Shown here one piece after another: positions 12,955-28,499 of a DNA stretch of 64,000 bases (position 1 is its first letter; the number at the start of each line of letters is the position of its first letter). This DNA is from Tubiluchus corallicola. Taxonomy: Eukaryota > Priapulida > Priapulimorpha > Priapulimorphida > Tubiluchidae. The stretch spans positions 50,001-114,000 of the forward strand of contig JAQGDQ010000413.1 of the NCBI GenBank assembly GCA_030141605.1. The letters are read 5' to 3'. The notes under the pieces were generated by a model that saw only the letters and a list, made by a program, of their open reading frames with translations, did no database searches and was not told where the DNA came from. A program made the translations under genes and the position numbers.

Positions 12955-13170
12955 CCCGTGATTTTTTGACCTGAGACTTTTCATCTGTGACTTTTATACT
13001 TGTGGCTTTTTGACTTGTGACTTTTTTACCTGTGACTTTTTGACTTGTGACTTTTTGACTTGTGACTTTTTTACCTGTGACTTTTTGACTTGTGACTTTT
13101 TGACTTGTGACTTTTTTACCTGTGACTTTTTGACTTGTGACTTTTTTACCCGTAACTTTTTTACATGGAT
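12955..13170. repeat. 15-bp minisatellite
   Basis: Alternating units CTTTTTGACTTGTGA and CTTTTTTACCTGTGA. The minus strand stays open as a VKKSQ polymer because the unit is a multiple of 3. Degenerate units extend upstream to about 12840 (GTCACGG, GTCACAA). Confidence 0.93.
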
Positions 13171-13174
13171 TCTC

Positions 13175-14765
13175 ATATTCTTATATTAGTCGTTTACATT
13201 TTTACAACATCACTTTTCTTTACCAAAGAGTACTTCACTACCAATATGAGTTTCAATTTAAAATGTGTAAAATGTAACGACATGAATGACGTCATTACTG
13301 CAATGATGGTCGCATCGTTTCTCTAACAGTTTCAGGAGCAAAACTCATCATTACGAACACGATTTCTAACTAAAAGTTATCATACTAAATTTACCTAAAA
13401 TGAAAACAAGCAGTAGACCTGCAGTAAGCATAATCATGAGTTTATTTCTCTAGAAACACATTTCACTATAGACAAACTACGATTTAGCTTCTTATTCGAA
13501 CATCTGCATAGCAGTAACATTGCGTCATTACAGCGGAAATAAACTTATAATTGTGTTTACTGCAGTTTTACAGCTCGTTTCCTCGTCGAAAATCGTTGTC
13601 AGAATTTCTCCCTTCCTAAAACATTAGCTAATCATATTTATTTGTGAGATTTTAATGTAAATGTACAATTGTATATTTGGTCTGAATAAATCAAAGCAAT
13701 CATATCAAATCAGAATTCACTGAACTAGTCCGGAATGCGAAGCATGTATTCGTTATTGAGTTTCTTCCGCCCAACTGCCTAGACATGTCATCTAGAATGC
13801 CGTTTAGTGTTGTCATACATTCCGTAGTGTTGTCCATACAATTTAGAATACGAAATTATTCTATTGTGTCATAACAATATAAAAATTGGATAAACGATAA
13901 TTACACGAACAACGAGAACAAGAACGTGACGGCGAAATAGACGGCTTTATAGAGTTACTTCGTAGGCGAGTATCCCAATTATTCAACACATTTTTTTTTC
14001 ACTTCATACAAGCCGGTCTCAGTTTCTCTAAAGAATAATAATCAGACTTCATAACAACAATCCTTTCTTCATGATCCACGGTCCGTATGCATAGTTGCGC
14101 ACCATTTGCTGGGTGGTAAATCTTATTAATCCTGCGCTTAAAATCAGCTCAAAGCCGACCGAATTGGCGTCGACTGCTGGTCGCATTGTTCGTGCTTGGT
14201 GGCCGGTTAATGTCCACAGACATTGTTTTGGTTCTGCACAATGCGTGTTAGGAGATTTGCTCTGACTTTCGTCGAAAATCCGATGTAACGTTGCCGACGA
14301 TCCGGAAAATCCCCGTCGGTCTTTGGTCAGCAATCACAAGCCGCCATTCTGTTCAGAATTTGTAATACATTTCCGTTTTTTCGCATTAAAAAACGGACTA
14401 GTGTATTATCTAGGGTTTTCCAGACAAACCAATGCTGCAATTGTAACGTACAATTTAGCCAGTTTAGTGATTTGCCTGATTGTACACGTGTTTTTCTCAA
14501 AAACATGGATCACTGGCTTGAAGATCGTCACCGATTTAAGCCGATAACAAATTTTTTTGTGTTGCATTATCGATGTTGCAGTGCATTTATAATTCCTTAC
14601 ACGTATTGCAGATATGCTGACTTAATTAGTATTGATCTTAATTAACAATAATAATTAAACACATGATGGAAAATTAGGCTTATTTTGAGTCTAAATAATA
14701 AATATAAAAAAATTTAAATATTTTTATTAGCGTTAACGAGCCGTCTTAACTGGTGAATGTAGGTA
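13175..14765. other. No gene seen
   Basis: Includes a slightly CG-richer stretch at 14050-14540 with two head-to-head open frames (minus 14049-14333, plus 14323-14547) without a recognisable domain, and a retroposon-like tail AATAAATCAAAGCAATCA near 13684-13710. Confidence 0.45.
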
Positions 14766-14767
14766 AA

Positions 14768-15215
14768 ATGCCTCAGGTAAAAATGCCATTGGTAAAAACG
14801 ACACAGGAAAAAATGACACGGCAAAATGACACAAGAAAAAATGGCTTATACGGAAAAGTAGGTAAAAATGGCACGATGGAAATGGCACAAATGGAAAAGT
14901 AAGAAAAAATGGCACAAATGGAAAAGTAAGAAAAAATGGCACAAATGGAAAAGTAGGTAAAAATGGCACGGTGAAAATGGCACAAATGGAAAAGTAAGAA
15001 AACATGGCATAGGAAACATGGCACAAAAGGAAAAGTAGGTAAAAATGGCACAAATGGAAAAGTAAGAAAAAATGGCACAGGAAAAATGGCACAAATGGAA
15101 AAGTAAGAAAAAATGGCACAGGAAGAATGGCACAAATGGAAAAGTAAGAAAAAAATGGCCCAGGAAAAATGGCACAAATGGAAAAGTAAGAAAAAATTGC
15201 ACATGGAAAAATGGC
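14768..15215. repeat. Minisatellite, GGCACAAATGGAAAAGTAAG-type units
   Basis: About 450 bp of units built from GGCACAAATGGAAAAGTA plus AGAAAAAAT or GGTAAAAAT with optional GGCACAGGAAAAAT blocks, so unit length varies (roughly 27-45 bp). All three minus frames are open as Phe/Cys/His-rich polymers (FPFVPFFL type). Confidence 0.93.
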
Positions 15216-15592
15216 AGACTTAGTTATATGTGCTTAGGGTAGTAGGGTATAACTATTTGAGTTAGTTTTACCTTTGCCAAGGAAGCTATGCTTCATCATG
15301 GCTTGATGAGAAAACAGAACCTTGAAGTTTTCATGCAAAACTTTTTCACGGCAACATCAATGCATTACGGATTTAGCGTAGAGGGGCGTTTTTTAAACTA
15401 ACAACAAGCTCTGGTTACATATGTAATACTAATTTAAATGCGATGTTTTGTCAAGTATTCACCTGTTTCAGGTAGTTGCAAATTTAAATTTGCATTTACA
15501 CCTAAAGAAGCCAAGATTTCGGTCAAAGTTATTTTAATAAATAGTAGTTAACTTAATAATTGGAACGACCACTATTAAATATAGCAAAGTAT

Positions 15593-16785
15593 TCTACCAT
15601 TACGTCTGCCATAGTATGTGTTCTACCGTTACTTCTGCCATAGTATGTGTTCTACCATCACGTCTGCCATAGTATGTGTTTTACCATCACGTCTACCATA
15701 GTATGTGTTCTACCATTACTTCTGCCATAGTATGTGTTCTACCATTACGTCTGCCATAGTATGTGCTCTACCGTTACTTCTGCCATAGTATGTGTTCTAC
15801 CATTACTTCTATCATAGTATGTGTTCTACCATTACTTCTGCCATAGTATGTGTTCTACCATTACTTCTGCCATAGTATGTGTTCTACCATTACTTCTATC
15901 ATAGTATGTGTTCTACCGTTACTTCTGCCATAGTATGTGTTCTACCATTACTTCAACCATAGTATGTGTTCTACAATTACTTCTGCCATAGTATGTGTTC
16001 TACCATTACCTCTTCTGCCATAGTATGTGTTCTACCATTACGTCTGCCATATTATGTGTTCTACCATTACTTCTGCCATAGTATGTGTTCTACCATTACT
16101 TCTATCATAGTATGTGTTCTACCGTTACTTCTGCCATAGTATGTGTTCTACCATTACTTCTACCATAGTATGTGTTCTACAATTACTTCTGCCATAGTAT
16201 GTGTTCTACAATTACTTCTGCCATAGTATGTGTTCTACCATTACGTCTACCATAGTATGTGTTGTACCATTACTTCTGCCATAGTATGTGCTGTACCATT
16301 ACTTCTGCCATAGTATGTGTTCTACCATTACTTCTTCTGCCATAGTATGTGTTCTACCATTACTTCTTCTGCCATAGTATGTGTTCTACCATTACGTCTG
16401 CCATATTATGTGTTCTACCATTACTTCTGCCATAGTATGTGTTCTACCATTACTTCTATCATAGTATGTGTTTTACCGTTACTTCTGCCATAGTATGTGT
16501 TCTACCATTACTTCTACCATAGTATGTGTTCTACAATTACTTCTGCCATAGTATGTGTTCTACAATTACTTCTGCCATAGTATGTGTTGTACCATTACTT
16601 CTGCCATAGTATGTGTTCTACCATTACTTCTTCTGCCATAGTATGTGTTCTACCATTACTTCTTCTGCCATAGTATGTGTTCTACCATTACTTCTTCTGC
16701 CGTAGTATGTGTTCTACCATTACTTCTTCTGCCATAGTATGTGTTCTACCATCACTTCTATCATAGTATGTGTTCTACCATTACT
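15593..16785. repeat. 29-bp minisatellite with higher-order structure
   Basis: About 40 units of TTCTGCCATAGTATGTG plus TTCTACCATTAC (29 bp), some with an extra TTC (32 bp). A block carrying the rare variant CATATTATG is repeated 354 bp later (16048 and 16402) with the same order of neighbouring variants, so a multi-unit segment has been duplicated. Confidence 0.95.
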
Positions 16786-16854
16786 GATTATTGCATAAGG
16801 TTGGTAACACTCAATTTTAAACTGTTTAATAAAATTATTCTCCTACCTTAATCC

Positions 16855-17000
16855 CCTCTCTCTTGGTTTCTGTCTGTCTGTCTTTCTCTGTTCCCCCCTC
16901 TCTCTCTTTCCCTCTGTTTGTCAGTCTGTCTCTCCCTCTTTTCCCTCTCTCCTTTTTCTCTTTCGCTTTTTTCTCTCCCTGTCTTTCTATTTCTTCTGTG
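16855..17000. repeat. CT-rich cryptic simple sequence
   Basis: Irregular CTCT/CTGT/TTTC polypyrimidine tract directly after the 29-bp array. Confidence 0.8.
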
Positions 17001-17004
17001 TCTG

Positions 17005-18510
17005 ATGATTTGTCTTGAGAAAGTTATTGTTTTGCACTTTGCTTAAAGATGTCTACGCGAGATAGACAAAATGTCGCGCTATCAATCTAGTAGTTTTGTT
17101 ATAACGGCAACGTTTATATTTGGCATCAAGGAAAAATCAGGAAAACGATTGCACATGATTCAATACCAGAACTACATTAAAATGTTCATGCTCACTTGAA
17201 GTATTACAAAAAATTGCAAATTACGTTGCATCCGTATGCAACTTGCCTTGTGACCAATCTGGCTAAACTAACTTACGTAGAAACAATAACCAAAAATATC
17301 CCTGCATGTGTGAATGTTACTCTGTGCCCAAGTTTCTTCATGCTGATTGACCAAAGTTCAGAGCACACTGTGTCTAAGTATCCTGGGCTGTACTTTTCCG
17401 TGTCCTGTAGTCTTGTGTCCAGACTTGCGTATGTCCTAATTAACCTGCGCCAATTCTCCTTGTGTCCAGAAACTTCAACGTCGAAATGTGCCTGTGTTCA
17501 AATTACCTTATATTGAAAAAGTCTGCGCCCATAACGCCTAATACGTTTTAGCAAAACCTTTTTTTGACAGTTTCTGCCTCTCGGCTGGGCAGCCAAATGG
17601 ATCTAAACCATAAATGATAGGCCAGCAAGCAAACTCGTCACGAGTTTAGCGCACAATGTTAAGTGGTCATAAACGAACCACGGCTGCCAAAATTGATGTC
17701 CTGTTCAAAATGGTCGTCGAAAGCTCATTTGTAAACGTGCGCGCTGCATTGTCTAGCCTGTCTAATGAACATGCACAACAATGGCGTAGACATCTAACTA
17801 ACAAATTGCTTTATGGTACAATCCATCACTATCATTGCTATACCATAGTGTACGTTATGTGAATGACCCAGTCCTTAGGGGACAAATAAGCATTAGTGTC
17901 TTCAAGTTTGTCAATAAAATGACCAACATTAACCTATAGCTGCTTCCAGCCAGAGCCAGTTTCAATGCCTTGGGTCAGCAAGTAATCAAGATCGTTAAAA
18001 GCCCACACACATTTAGCTATTAGGATGGTATGCTGTACAGAAAAACTACGATCGTTTAAAAATTAGGTACACAGAGGCATTGTTTAATAACTCATTTGCA
18101 ACATTTGCATTGTTCTGGTGAAACTGAGCTTTGTTCTTCTGTGCAGAATTATAGTTAGACAAGAATAGTTTGCTAAATAGGCTAATTATTTTGTTGATGT
18201 TCATGTATAGTAGAGATGTTAATGTTGACCTTAAACATTGATATCAGCTTTAAGAATGATGATTATTTCATGGCTTTTAATCCAAAGTTAATCTTCAAGT
18301 CATGGTACTGATATAGATACGGCATTATTACTAATAACGTCATATTAGGATCAGTACCAATGCTGACACCACTATGAAGTGTCACGTTGACTTTAACATA
18401 AAGATAAACAAACATTATTACTGCTGTTACTACTGCTGTTAATGTAAGTTTTGGCACTATCTTTGTGCTTAACTAACATTAATTAACACTTCTACTAATT
18501 TTCATTCTTG
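17005..18510. other. No gene seen
   Basis: Unique DNA. The open frames at 17196-17516 and 17656-17862 have no domain, and the first contains repeated GTGTCC words that argue against coding. Confidence 0.45.
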
Positions 18511-18514
18511 AGAA

Positions 18515-19240
18515 TGCGGTTGATGGTGATGTTGATGTTGATATGAATGTTCATGCAAATGTTGATGTTAATGTTAGTGTTGGTGGTGATGGTGGTGGTG
18601 GTGATGATGATGATGATGATGATGCTGGTGCTGCTGCTGCTGCTGCTGATGATGATGATAAAGATGATGATGATGATGAAGATAATGAAGATGATGATGA
18701 TGTTGATTGTGATGATGAAGATGATGATGATGACGATGATGATGATGATGATGATGATAAAGATGATGAAGATGATGATGATGGTGTTGAACGTGATGTA
18801 TATGTCGATGTGGAGTCGAAGCAAATGTTGTTGATATTAAATTGATTCGGATGTTTATGTAATGTCAATGCAGATGATGGTCTTGATACTGAGCCGATGT
18901 GGATGCTGATGTGGATGTTGATAATAACACTGATGTTGATGTTAATGTTGATATTCGTTTTGGTGTTGATGTTGACATTGACGTTGATGCTGATGCTGAT
19001 TTTACGCCAAAATTGATGCTATGTCGATGTTGATGAAGCCATTCATGTGTGGCGGTGGCGATGCACACGTTGGTCTTGACAGTGAATTGATGTGGATGTA
19101 AGACGTTGATGGGACTGTTGATGTTGACATTAATGCAAATGACACATCAGTGCTAATGTTAATGTCAGTGTCAATGCCAATGTCAATATTAAAGTCAACT
19201 ACAACGTAAATGCTAATATTAATAATGGCACAAAGTTCAT
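18515..19240. repeat. GAT/GTTGAT cryptic simple-sequence region
   Basis: GATGTTGATGTTGAT hexamers grade into pure GAT (18600-18790) with a GCT block (18626-18648), then back to diverged GATGTTGATG and CAATGTTAATG. Poly-Asp, poly-Met and poly-Ser frames come from this repeat. Confidence 0.92.
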
Positions 19241-20065
19241 TGTTATGTTATTGTCGTATTTGCATAGGAACTCAAATTGACATCTCTTGGCTTTGCTGCA
19301 GCTTTTAATTCACAGTTTAATTTATGTATTTTTTCAAAGATGTGTGATAAGAAAAAGGACAAACTGCATCTTTTCATGCAACTGAGTCAGCAGGTAATAC
19401 ATTATCTTCTCAGCTTCTCATATATTTACGCTATTTTAAACTTTCACACAGCAAAAATTGTGAGACTTCCACAAATTTTGGAATTTAAATAAAATTATGA
19501 TTATCTTTCACCTTTGGTTGCTTGGCATAAATAAATTCTCTAACTACATCTAGGAGATTGTTTAATAATTTCTTGTTGTCGGTTAGAGGCTCAACATAAT
19601 TATGCGTGTTTAAGTTTAGCACCAATAGGAGGGCCAGCAGGAGGTCATAAAGCGTTTGCGACAAGTATAGGAAATCACCATAAATATTTTTATGTTCTTC
19701 TGAACAAACAAAGATGTGTTGAAGAAACACTATGGTCGTTATGGACCTTGCGAACATAGATACAATGTAAGATACAATGTAAGATACATAGATACTTGTA
19801 AGAACAATCCTTGCATAGCTAGGGATTTTTTCTTATTTTATTTTTAACTGTTCGTCGAAGAATTGGTGAACCGTATAGCTATAAATTTCTATGTGTTTTA
19901 ATTTGTGCCTCAGAGTATGTAAAGATTGCTCTCAATGTTTGGTAAATTTGGACGATTACAGAACACTGAGAAGTAGAAAAAACTGTTATCATAGATTAGC
20001 ATTTCCGGAACACCCAATATTTGTTACTCCTCATTCTTAGTCAATTTTGCTGTTTTGTCCGCTTC

Positions 20066-20089
20066 TTTCTCTCTCTCTCTCCCTCTCTC

Positions 20090-20130
<41 letters not shown>
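20066..20130. repeat. (TC)n microsatellite
   Basis: TC repeats with CCC and AC interruptions, about 65 bp. Confidence 0.92.
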
Positions 20131-20536
20131 CTCTTAAATGATTGACAGAAAATCTAACGTAATCAAAACTAACGTAGCTACTAAACAACAATGTTTCTCT
20201 CTCTTCCCCTTCGTTGTTTTGAACAGTTATAACTCTTAATACTGTTCATCTTTCACCTGCACGTTAGTGTTATCGTCTTCTACTCACAATTAAGATTTAT
20301 AATAACTTTTCCAAAACATCATGTAACAGAATCTCAATCATCAAAACCTGGAAATGATGTGGCGTTAATTTTATTACTCTGTACACACAATCGAAAGCCA
20401 TAATTCGCTGCAAAGACCTTACAGACTCTGGCAGCTAGCTTCGTGTTTAACCCGCCCGTCTAATTGCCAACATAAATCAAAAGAGGTACAATGGCATAAA
20501 GGCGTAGACGCATGAAGTGCATACTGTATTGGGTGC

Positions 20537-20962
20537 GTGGTAGTCCAAAGTGTTCAACAAATTATCCATAATCCCCTAACATATTACCAACGCTCAGAAA
20601 GACGTTCCAGCTGCAAGAGAAAGAGTCCAAGTCGAGAAAGCCAACAGGTACAAAGAGTTGCTGTCGGTGGTCGTAGTCCTTGGTTACACGAGGGTCATAA
20701 ATCATTGGTGAATAAGTTGAAGTTAGCGACAAGGGACAAGGATACTGAATGGCACTACATGCGCCCTATTGAGACAGATCAGACTTCTTTGTGGAGACAT
20801 GTAGAAAGTACGAGAAACGACGAAACGTGGCATTGTGCTGGCTACAAGACATTAATGGCTGAACCTCCTTCCCATCATCATAACTTTTCAGATAATGGAG
20901 AAACTGAACTGGAAGAAACAGAAGATCATATACTAAAAACGTTTAGTAACCGTAAACTGTGA
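20537..20962 (+). CDS. Unrecognised 141-codon open frame
   Basis: ATG to TGA frame without low-complexity repeats. It is basic and Ser/Arg-rich at the start (SERRSSCKRKSPSRESQQVQ), has a hydrophilic middle with WLHEGHKS and TEWHYMRP, and an acidic end (NGETELEETEDH). No domain, splice partner or transposon signature is evident. It could be a transposon relic, a short unannotated exon or chance; I lean to non-genic. Confidence 0.15.
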   Translation: MVVQSVQQIIHNPLTYYQRSERRSSCKRKSPSRESQQVQRVAVGGRSPWLHEGHKSLVNKLKLATRDKDTEWHYMRPIETDQTSLWRHVESTRNDETWHCAGYKTLMAEPPSHHHNFSDNGETELEETEDHILKTFSNRKL

Positions 20963-21789
20963 CGGGGAAAAAGATCAAGGAAAATTCGAATTCTCGTGAA
21001 CTGAGGAAGGATACACAAGCAGATCAAATTAGTATTAGCTCAAGTCTTGCAAATTGCCAACTTTCAAACCTGCAAATCCTTCCACACCTGTAAAATGTCA
21101 TATCTGGCCAAACAGTTTCAGAGGAACCAATAATAAAAACTTCGTTTACGATGTGAAACAAGTTCAGTTCTTTTAATGTATTTAGTCCGGGATGGTACTG
21201 TTCTGTAGAAGTTGACGAGGTAATCTAAAAAAAAGTTTATTTGTCATGATTACTACCAAAAGGTTGAATTTTTGTACAACATGAAATTACAAAAAAAATT
21301 AAAAGAATAAGCACGGTAGAACATACAGCAACAAGTACTATTACACTGTTAGATGATACACTAACGAAATAAATTAAAAAGAGTCAAAACTTAAGTTTGG
21401 AAACTAAATAAACCATATGGGGTAAAACTGTTCTTGAATCTCTCTGTTCTGCATCTAGGTAAGGGGTATCTCAGATGGTGGCGAGTACTATATCTGTGAG
21501 TGTAGGCATTTGACAATAGAGTGTGGATTTTATTGTTAATCTCAACTTGTATTTAAATACTTGCAATTATAGATAAATGTTAGAAAGGTAAGAATTGAAG
21601 GCGATTAATCCAAGACCCATCTGAAACACATTAACTGAAGCAGCTTTCGCAATATAGTCCGCAGACAAAATCTAAATTACAAGACGCTTAAAGCCATGAA
21701 ACAGATCGAATAATCAGGAGTTTGTATACTGTTCAAGTCACAAACAATTTCTTATGCATCTTCGACCATCATCAGAAGTATTGTCTAAA

Positions 21790-22200
21790 TATATATATAA
21801 TATATAATAATCTTTATTTGTGCCTTAAAATACATTGATAATCACTGATAAAACTTTACAGAGATAATCAATCAGTGTTAGTTAATAAAAACTTACACTG
21901 CTAAAGGCAAATGCGTCAGTGCAATCTAAACTACTGTGCAGTAATGGAAAGTAACGACGAATAAAATCAAACATATTTACAGCTATGCACAAAAAAATAA
22001 AAAACTATGATTTAATTAATATGGCCGTGGATATATAAATTCTGAATTAGTGTGTACGTTGTCGTACTGGTGTGATGGTATTTCATATCTGGTTAATATT
22101 AGTGATTTTAATTTTGTTTTAAATGCTGATAGGGACTTGATTTGTTTAACCTGTAATGGTAGAGAATTCCAAAGTAGAATTGCTTGTTTAGTTACTAAAG
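21790..22200 (-). mobile_element. LINE 3' end (L2/CR1-like), copy B
   Basis: Reverse-strand copy of the element at 2208-2566. The minus frame ending at TAA 22016-22018 reads TKQAILLWNSLPLQ followed by VKQIKSLSAFKTKLK. WNSLP followed by a basic SFK-type tail is the usual C-terminus of CR1/L2-clade LINEs. The 3' end abuts an AATAATCTTTATT and TATA repeat tail at about 21790-21820. Confidence 0.78.
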
Positions 22201-22204
22201 AAGT

Positions 22205-25499
<3,295 letters not shown>

Positions 25500-25500
<1 letters not shown>

Positions 25501-26200
25501 AAATAATATTATTACTAGCAAAAGGCCCCGCAAAAAATTTTGCTTATAAATACACTTATGATCAATAATACGCGAACATCCTACCTAGTCTTTGTTTATA
25601 ACGCAAAGCCAGCAGCAGCTTTTACTGAATTAAAGTTATAGACAGAGTATAATGGATGACGTCAGAACAATGGCTTTGCGTCAGCAGTTTTCCAAGCGAA
25701 AATTGCCGAAAATAGAACATTTAATTAACTCGTCGGTACTCCTCTTGGTGGACATGTTCTAAAATATAGCCCACATCATCGTATAGCCCTGTTCTTCCTC
25801 TTTCTAAAGAGCTATATATCTCTTTTCGAGGGTCCCACCAGGCGCCGCTTGAACGTTTTTTCTGCAGGCTGTTTGACCAAAATTTCGAAAAAATCGGGAG
25901 TTGGGTCCGGGAAAACGTCCGTTATATATAACATACCAGCAGAATTAATATATAGATTAATGATGGTCTACAAGTAGCAATTCAACTATAGCGAAAAACA
26001 CTGGCTAAGCTGCTTTGTGGAAATTGGTCTTTCTGAAAGAGTATGAGAAACTATGTCAGTGGACAAGAAGTGGGGAAAGATTAACAACAAAGACTTTTAA
26101 AGCAATCAAATTGAAATTATGGGGTAAAATGATAAAATAGAATAATGAACCTGGATTTATTACGTAAGCATGTTGTTTTGTTAGGAACATTGTCGCAACT
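25500..26200. other. No gene seen; possible old repeat
   Basis: CTAGCAAAAGGCCCCGCAAA near 25517 and GGTCCCACCAGGCGCCGC near 25830 are CG-rich words inside AT-rich DNA and may belong to a degraded transposon I cannot name. Confidence 0.3.
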
Positions 26201-26205
26201 AAGTC

Positions 26206-26458
26206 AATTGTAGACATAGGAATTTCGAATGTGTTTTAGTAACTCATATGTGACTTAGGTAAGTCAAATGTAGACATAGGACATTTGACTTGACATGTGT
26301 CTACATTTGACTTACCAAAAACGCTTAAGATTTCTTGAAAACCATTGTTAACACATTTGAACTGCCTAAGTCCACATTTGAGTTACTAAGACACATTTGA
26401 ATTACCTAAATCTACATTTGACTTAACGTAGGTCTACATTTGACGTGTAAAACCTATA
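26206..26458. repeat. Truncated, internally inverted copy of the 60-bp satellite element
   Basis: Starts with satellite-like sequence (GTAGACATAGGAATTTCGAA), then TCAAATGTAGACATAGG followed by its inverse (CTACATTTGACTTAC), and ends with the same right terminus as 30108-30177 (TGTAAAACCTATATTA). No left inverted end is visible, so this is a truncated or rearranged relative with only one or two repeat units. Confidence 0.7.
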
Positions 26459-27598
26459 TTAACTTTTTTAACATTAACTACTGTATCACCGATTCATTAA
26501 ATATTTTTGTTAACTTTTGCTTTGATCAACGAACCCTCAAAATGATTCAACATTTTAAGAAAACCTTTGTACTTAATGGTTGCTGAAGATTAAAACTGAT
26601 ACAACTGAATAAAAGACGGATTAAATGTGCAAGTAAATAACTTGTTACACAACGCAGGTCAACAACCAAATTACCCATCCACATAATAAGTGTAATGGAC
26701 TTACATGAAAACCACGTTCATAATTATAAAAACTAGTATTTTTACAGTGTCAGGTATTCATGTACATAACCTACTTAACAACGGTTAACTCCATGTATAG
26801 CGCGGATAAACACGCACTAAATGACATTTAAAAAGATGTTCGACTAGAAACAAGTGTGGTTATCGTACAAAAATCTACCATTATAATATTAGCTTCAGGG
26901 CAAAAAAGCAACGAGGCGCCAAGGCTAGCGTTAATAACGACCATGTTTTTCACCGTTCCTGAGTTCCGTACAGGGTAATGTTAATGTGATATGACACGAC
27001 TTGTCCAAACTGATAGCAGATGAAGAATGGCATGTAACTTATATAACATTTTAGAGATATTTAGTTCATAAAAACTTGTCTGGGGTAAAATTTCTTCAGG
27101 AAAAGAAAACTACAAGGTTGTTAACAAGAGAAGTTCATGACCAAAATCCTATTGAGTATAGTGCACGCAATGGGCGTGTGTGTGATCAAGTGTAAGGCTG
27201 AACTCGCATACGTAAATACATATCTGTACGCATAAATGCACGTGTACTTAACTCATATCTACAGAAATTCAGCGGAAGTTTTAAAAGTTTCTATGACATC
27301 TAAATGTTAAACACACCCACATTTGTCACTAAATGATTGTCTTGATAATGAAACCATTTCAGATGTTTAGTTTAAACATAATTTATTTAGGATTGGATCA
27401 GACAGTTTGTACAACATGATTTAGGATCCTCACCACAACAGACTTTATACACTATTTACAAGAACATTTACAGTAAGAGTAGACTATGACTACACAACCT
27501 GACAGGTTTTACTACAGGGATACATTAGTAGAAAATGACGGTTAGAAAGTATTAATGTACGATTATTTAAGACTGATGCATTTTACATCAGATAGAAA

Positions 27599-28124
27599 CT
27601 ACTGGAAGCGTTTAGTACGTAATATAAAGTCATGTATGCATTGGAATATTTTACAGTTAGCAACATAGTTAAATTCATCTTTTCCGAATAATAACAACTT
27701 CAACAGATCATTATTTCCTAAGGCAGCTATATTAAGGTTTTCGGGCAGAAGTATTTCATTTAGTTTATCAAACATAACTATCCTAGCTAGTTGATACAAT
27801 GGGCAGTGCAACAAAGTGTTCAACAGACTCAAATCGAAATCCACAGTTACAATTCGGCAATATTGGATGACCGTTGTGTTTCGGATGTATCAGGCAACAC
27901 AAAACTGAAAAGGTACTTTTGAAAGCACCTTTACGGAGAGTTGCACATGAATAAAGTATATAAGTGTTTAGTCTGTTTTCGATAGATAGTGTTCGTGATT
28001 TATGCCTTCTTATATATATATAGTGACCGTATATCATCATTAACTGGTTTCTCATTTTCTTAAAAATACTGTAGCGAATCCGGGTTCCATTCCAGGCGGC
28101 AATTTCGGATCCCTCTTCTGACAC
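27599..28124 (-). mobile_element. LINE C-terminal fragment, frameshifted
   Basis: Two overlapping minus frames join across one frameshift near 27810-27830. The first gives NCNCGFRFESVEHF, the second LLHCPLYQLARIVMFDKLNE. Together they reproduce the C..C...ESVEHFLLHCPLY..AR zinc-knuckle-like end of non-LTR retrotransposons. The frame then runs to a stop near 27599. It is broken by the frameshift and lacks the upstream reverse transcriptase. Confidence 0.72.
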
Positions 28125-28126
28125 CA
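28109..28126 (-). other. LTR-retrotransposon primer-binding-site-like sequence
   Basis: On the minus strand TGGTGTCAGAAGAGGGAT matches, with one mismatch, the complement of a tRNA-Leu 3' end as I recall it (ATCCCACTTCTGACA plus CCA). It lies just after ...GTTACA, a plausible LTR end. Gypsy-type elements in invertebrates use such sites. No LTR pair or gag/pol is visible here. Confidence 0.35.
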
Positions 28127-28499
28127 GTGTAACGGATCCCGGGTTCCTGCGCGGGTCCGTCTCAGGATGTATAGAGCGGCATACAAGTTATGAAATACTT
28201 TACAGCAGACGAGAAAAGTAAAAAGAATACGAATGTAAAATAAACTTTAATGCACAACCAGTAGCTCCATGCCATGTGAACAGAGTTTTGTATAAAAATC
28301 AGCAAACCTACAGCATTCACATTTACAGACAGAAAGGCCAGGTTAGAATCGTCAAATTACAGCGTGCATTCTGTTTTATACAGGTACATTTGCATTACTG
28401 GGCTTCTCGACCATACCCATTACTAACATTAGGGAGTTGGTCAAAATCTGCCTTCGTAACAATACTTATAAACAGTTTTCTATGTAATTGTTAATTGTT

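Noticed and set aside
14049-14547. Head-to-head open frames (94 and 74 codons) that looked like a divergent gene pair
   Set aside because: No recognisable product or promoter elements, and frames of that size are common in this window by chance.
14733-15204. Phe/Cys/His-rich frames on the minus strand (possible membrane protein)
   Set aside because: Translations of the GGCACAAATGGAAAAGTA minisatellite. Three frames are open at once.
15593-16785. Regular 29-bp array as a CRISPR-like structure
   Set aside because: Units are directly adjacent without unique spacers, and the host is an animal.
18495-19068. Poly-Asp and poly-Ser/Thr frames resembling acidic biomineral proteins
   Set aside because: They are translations of GAT-type repeats, open on both strands, with no signal peptide.
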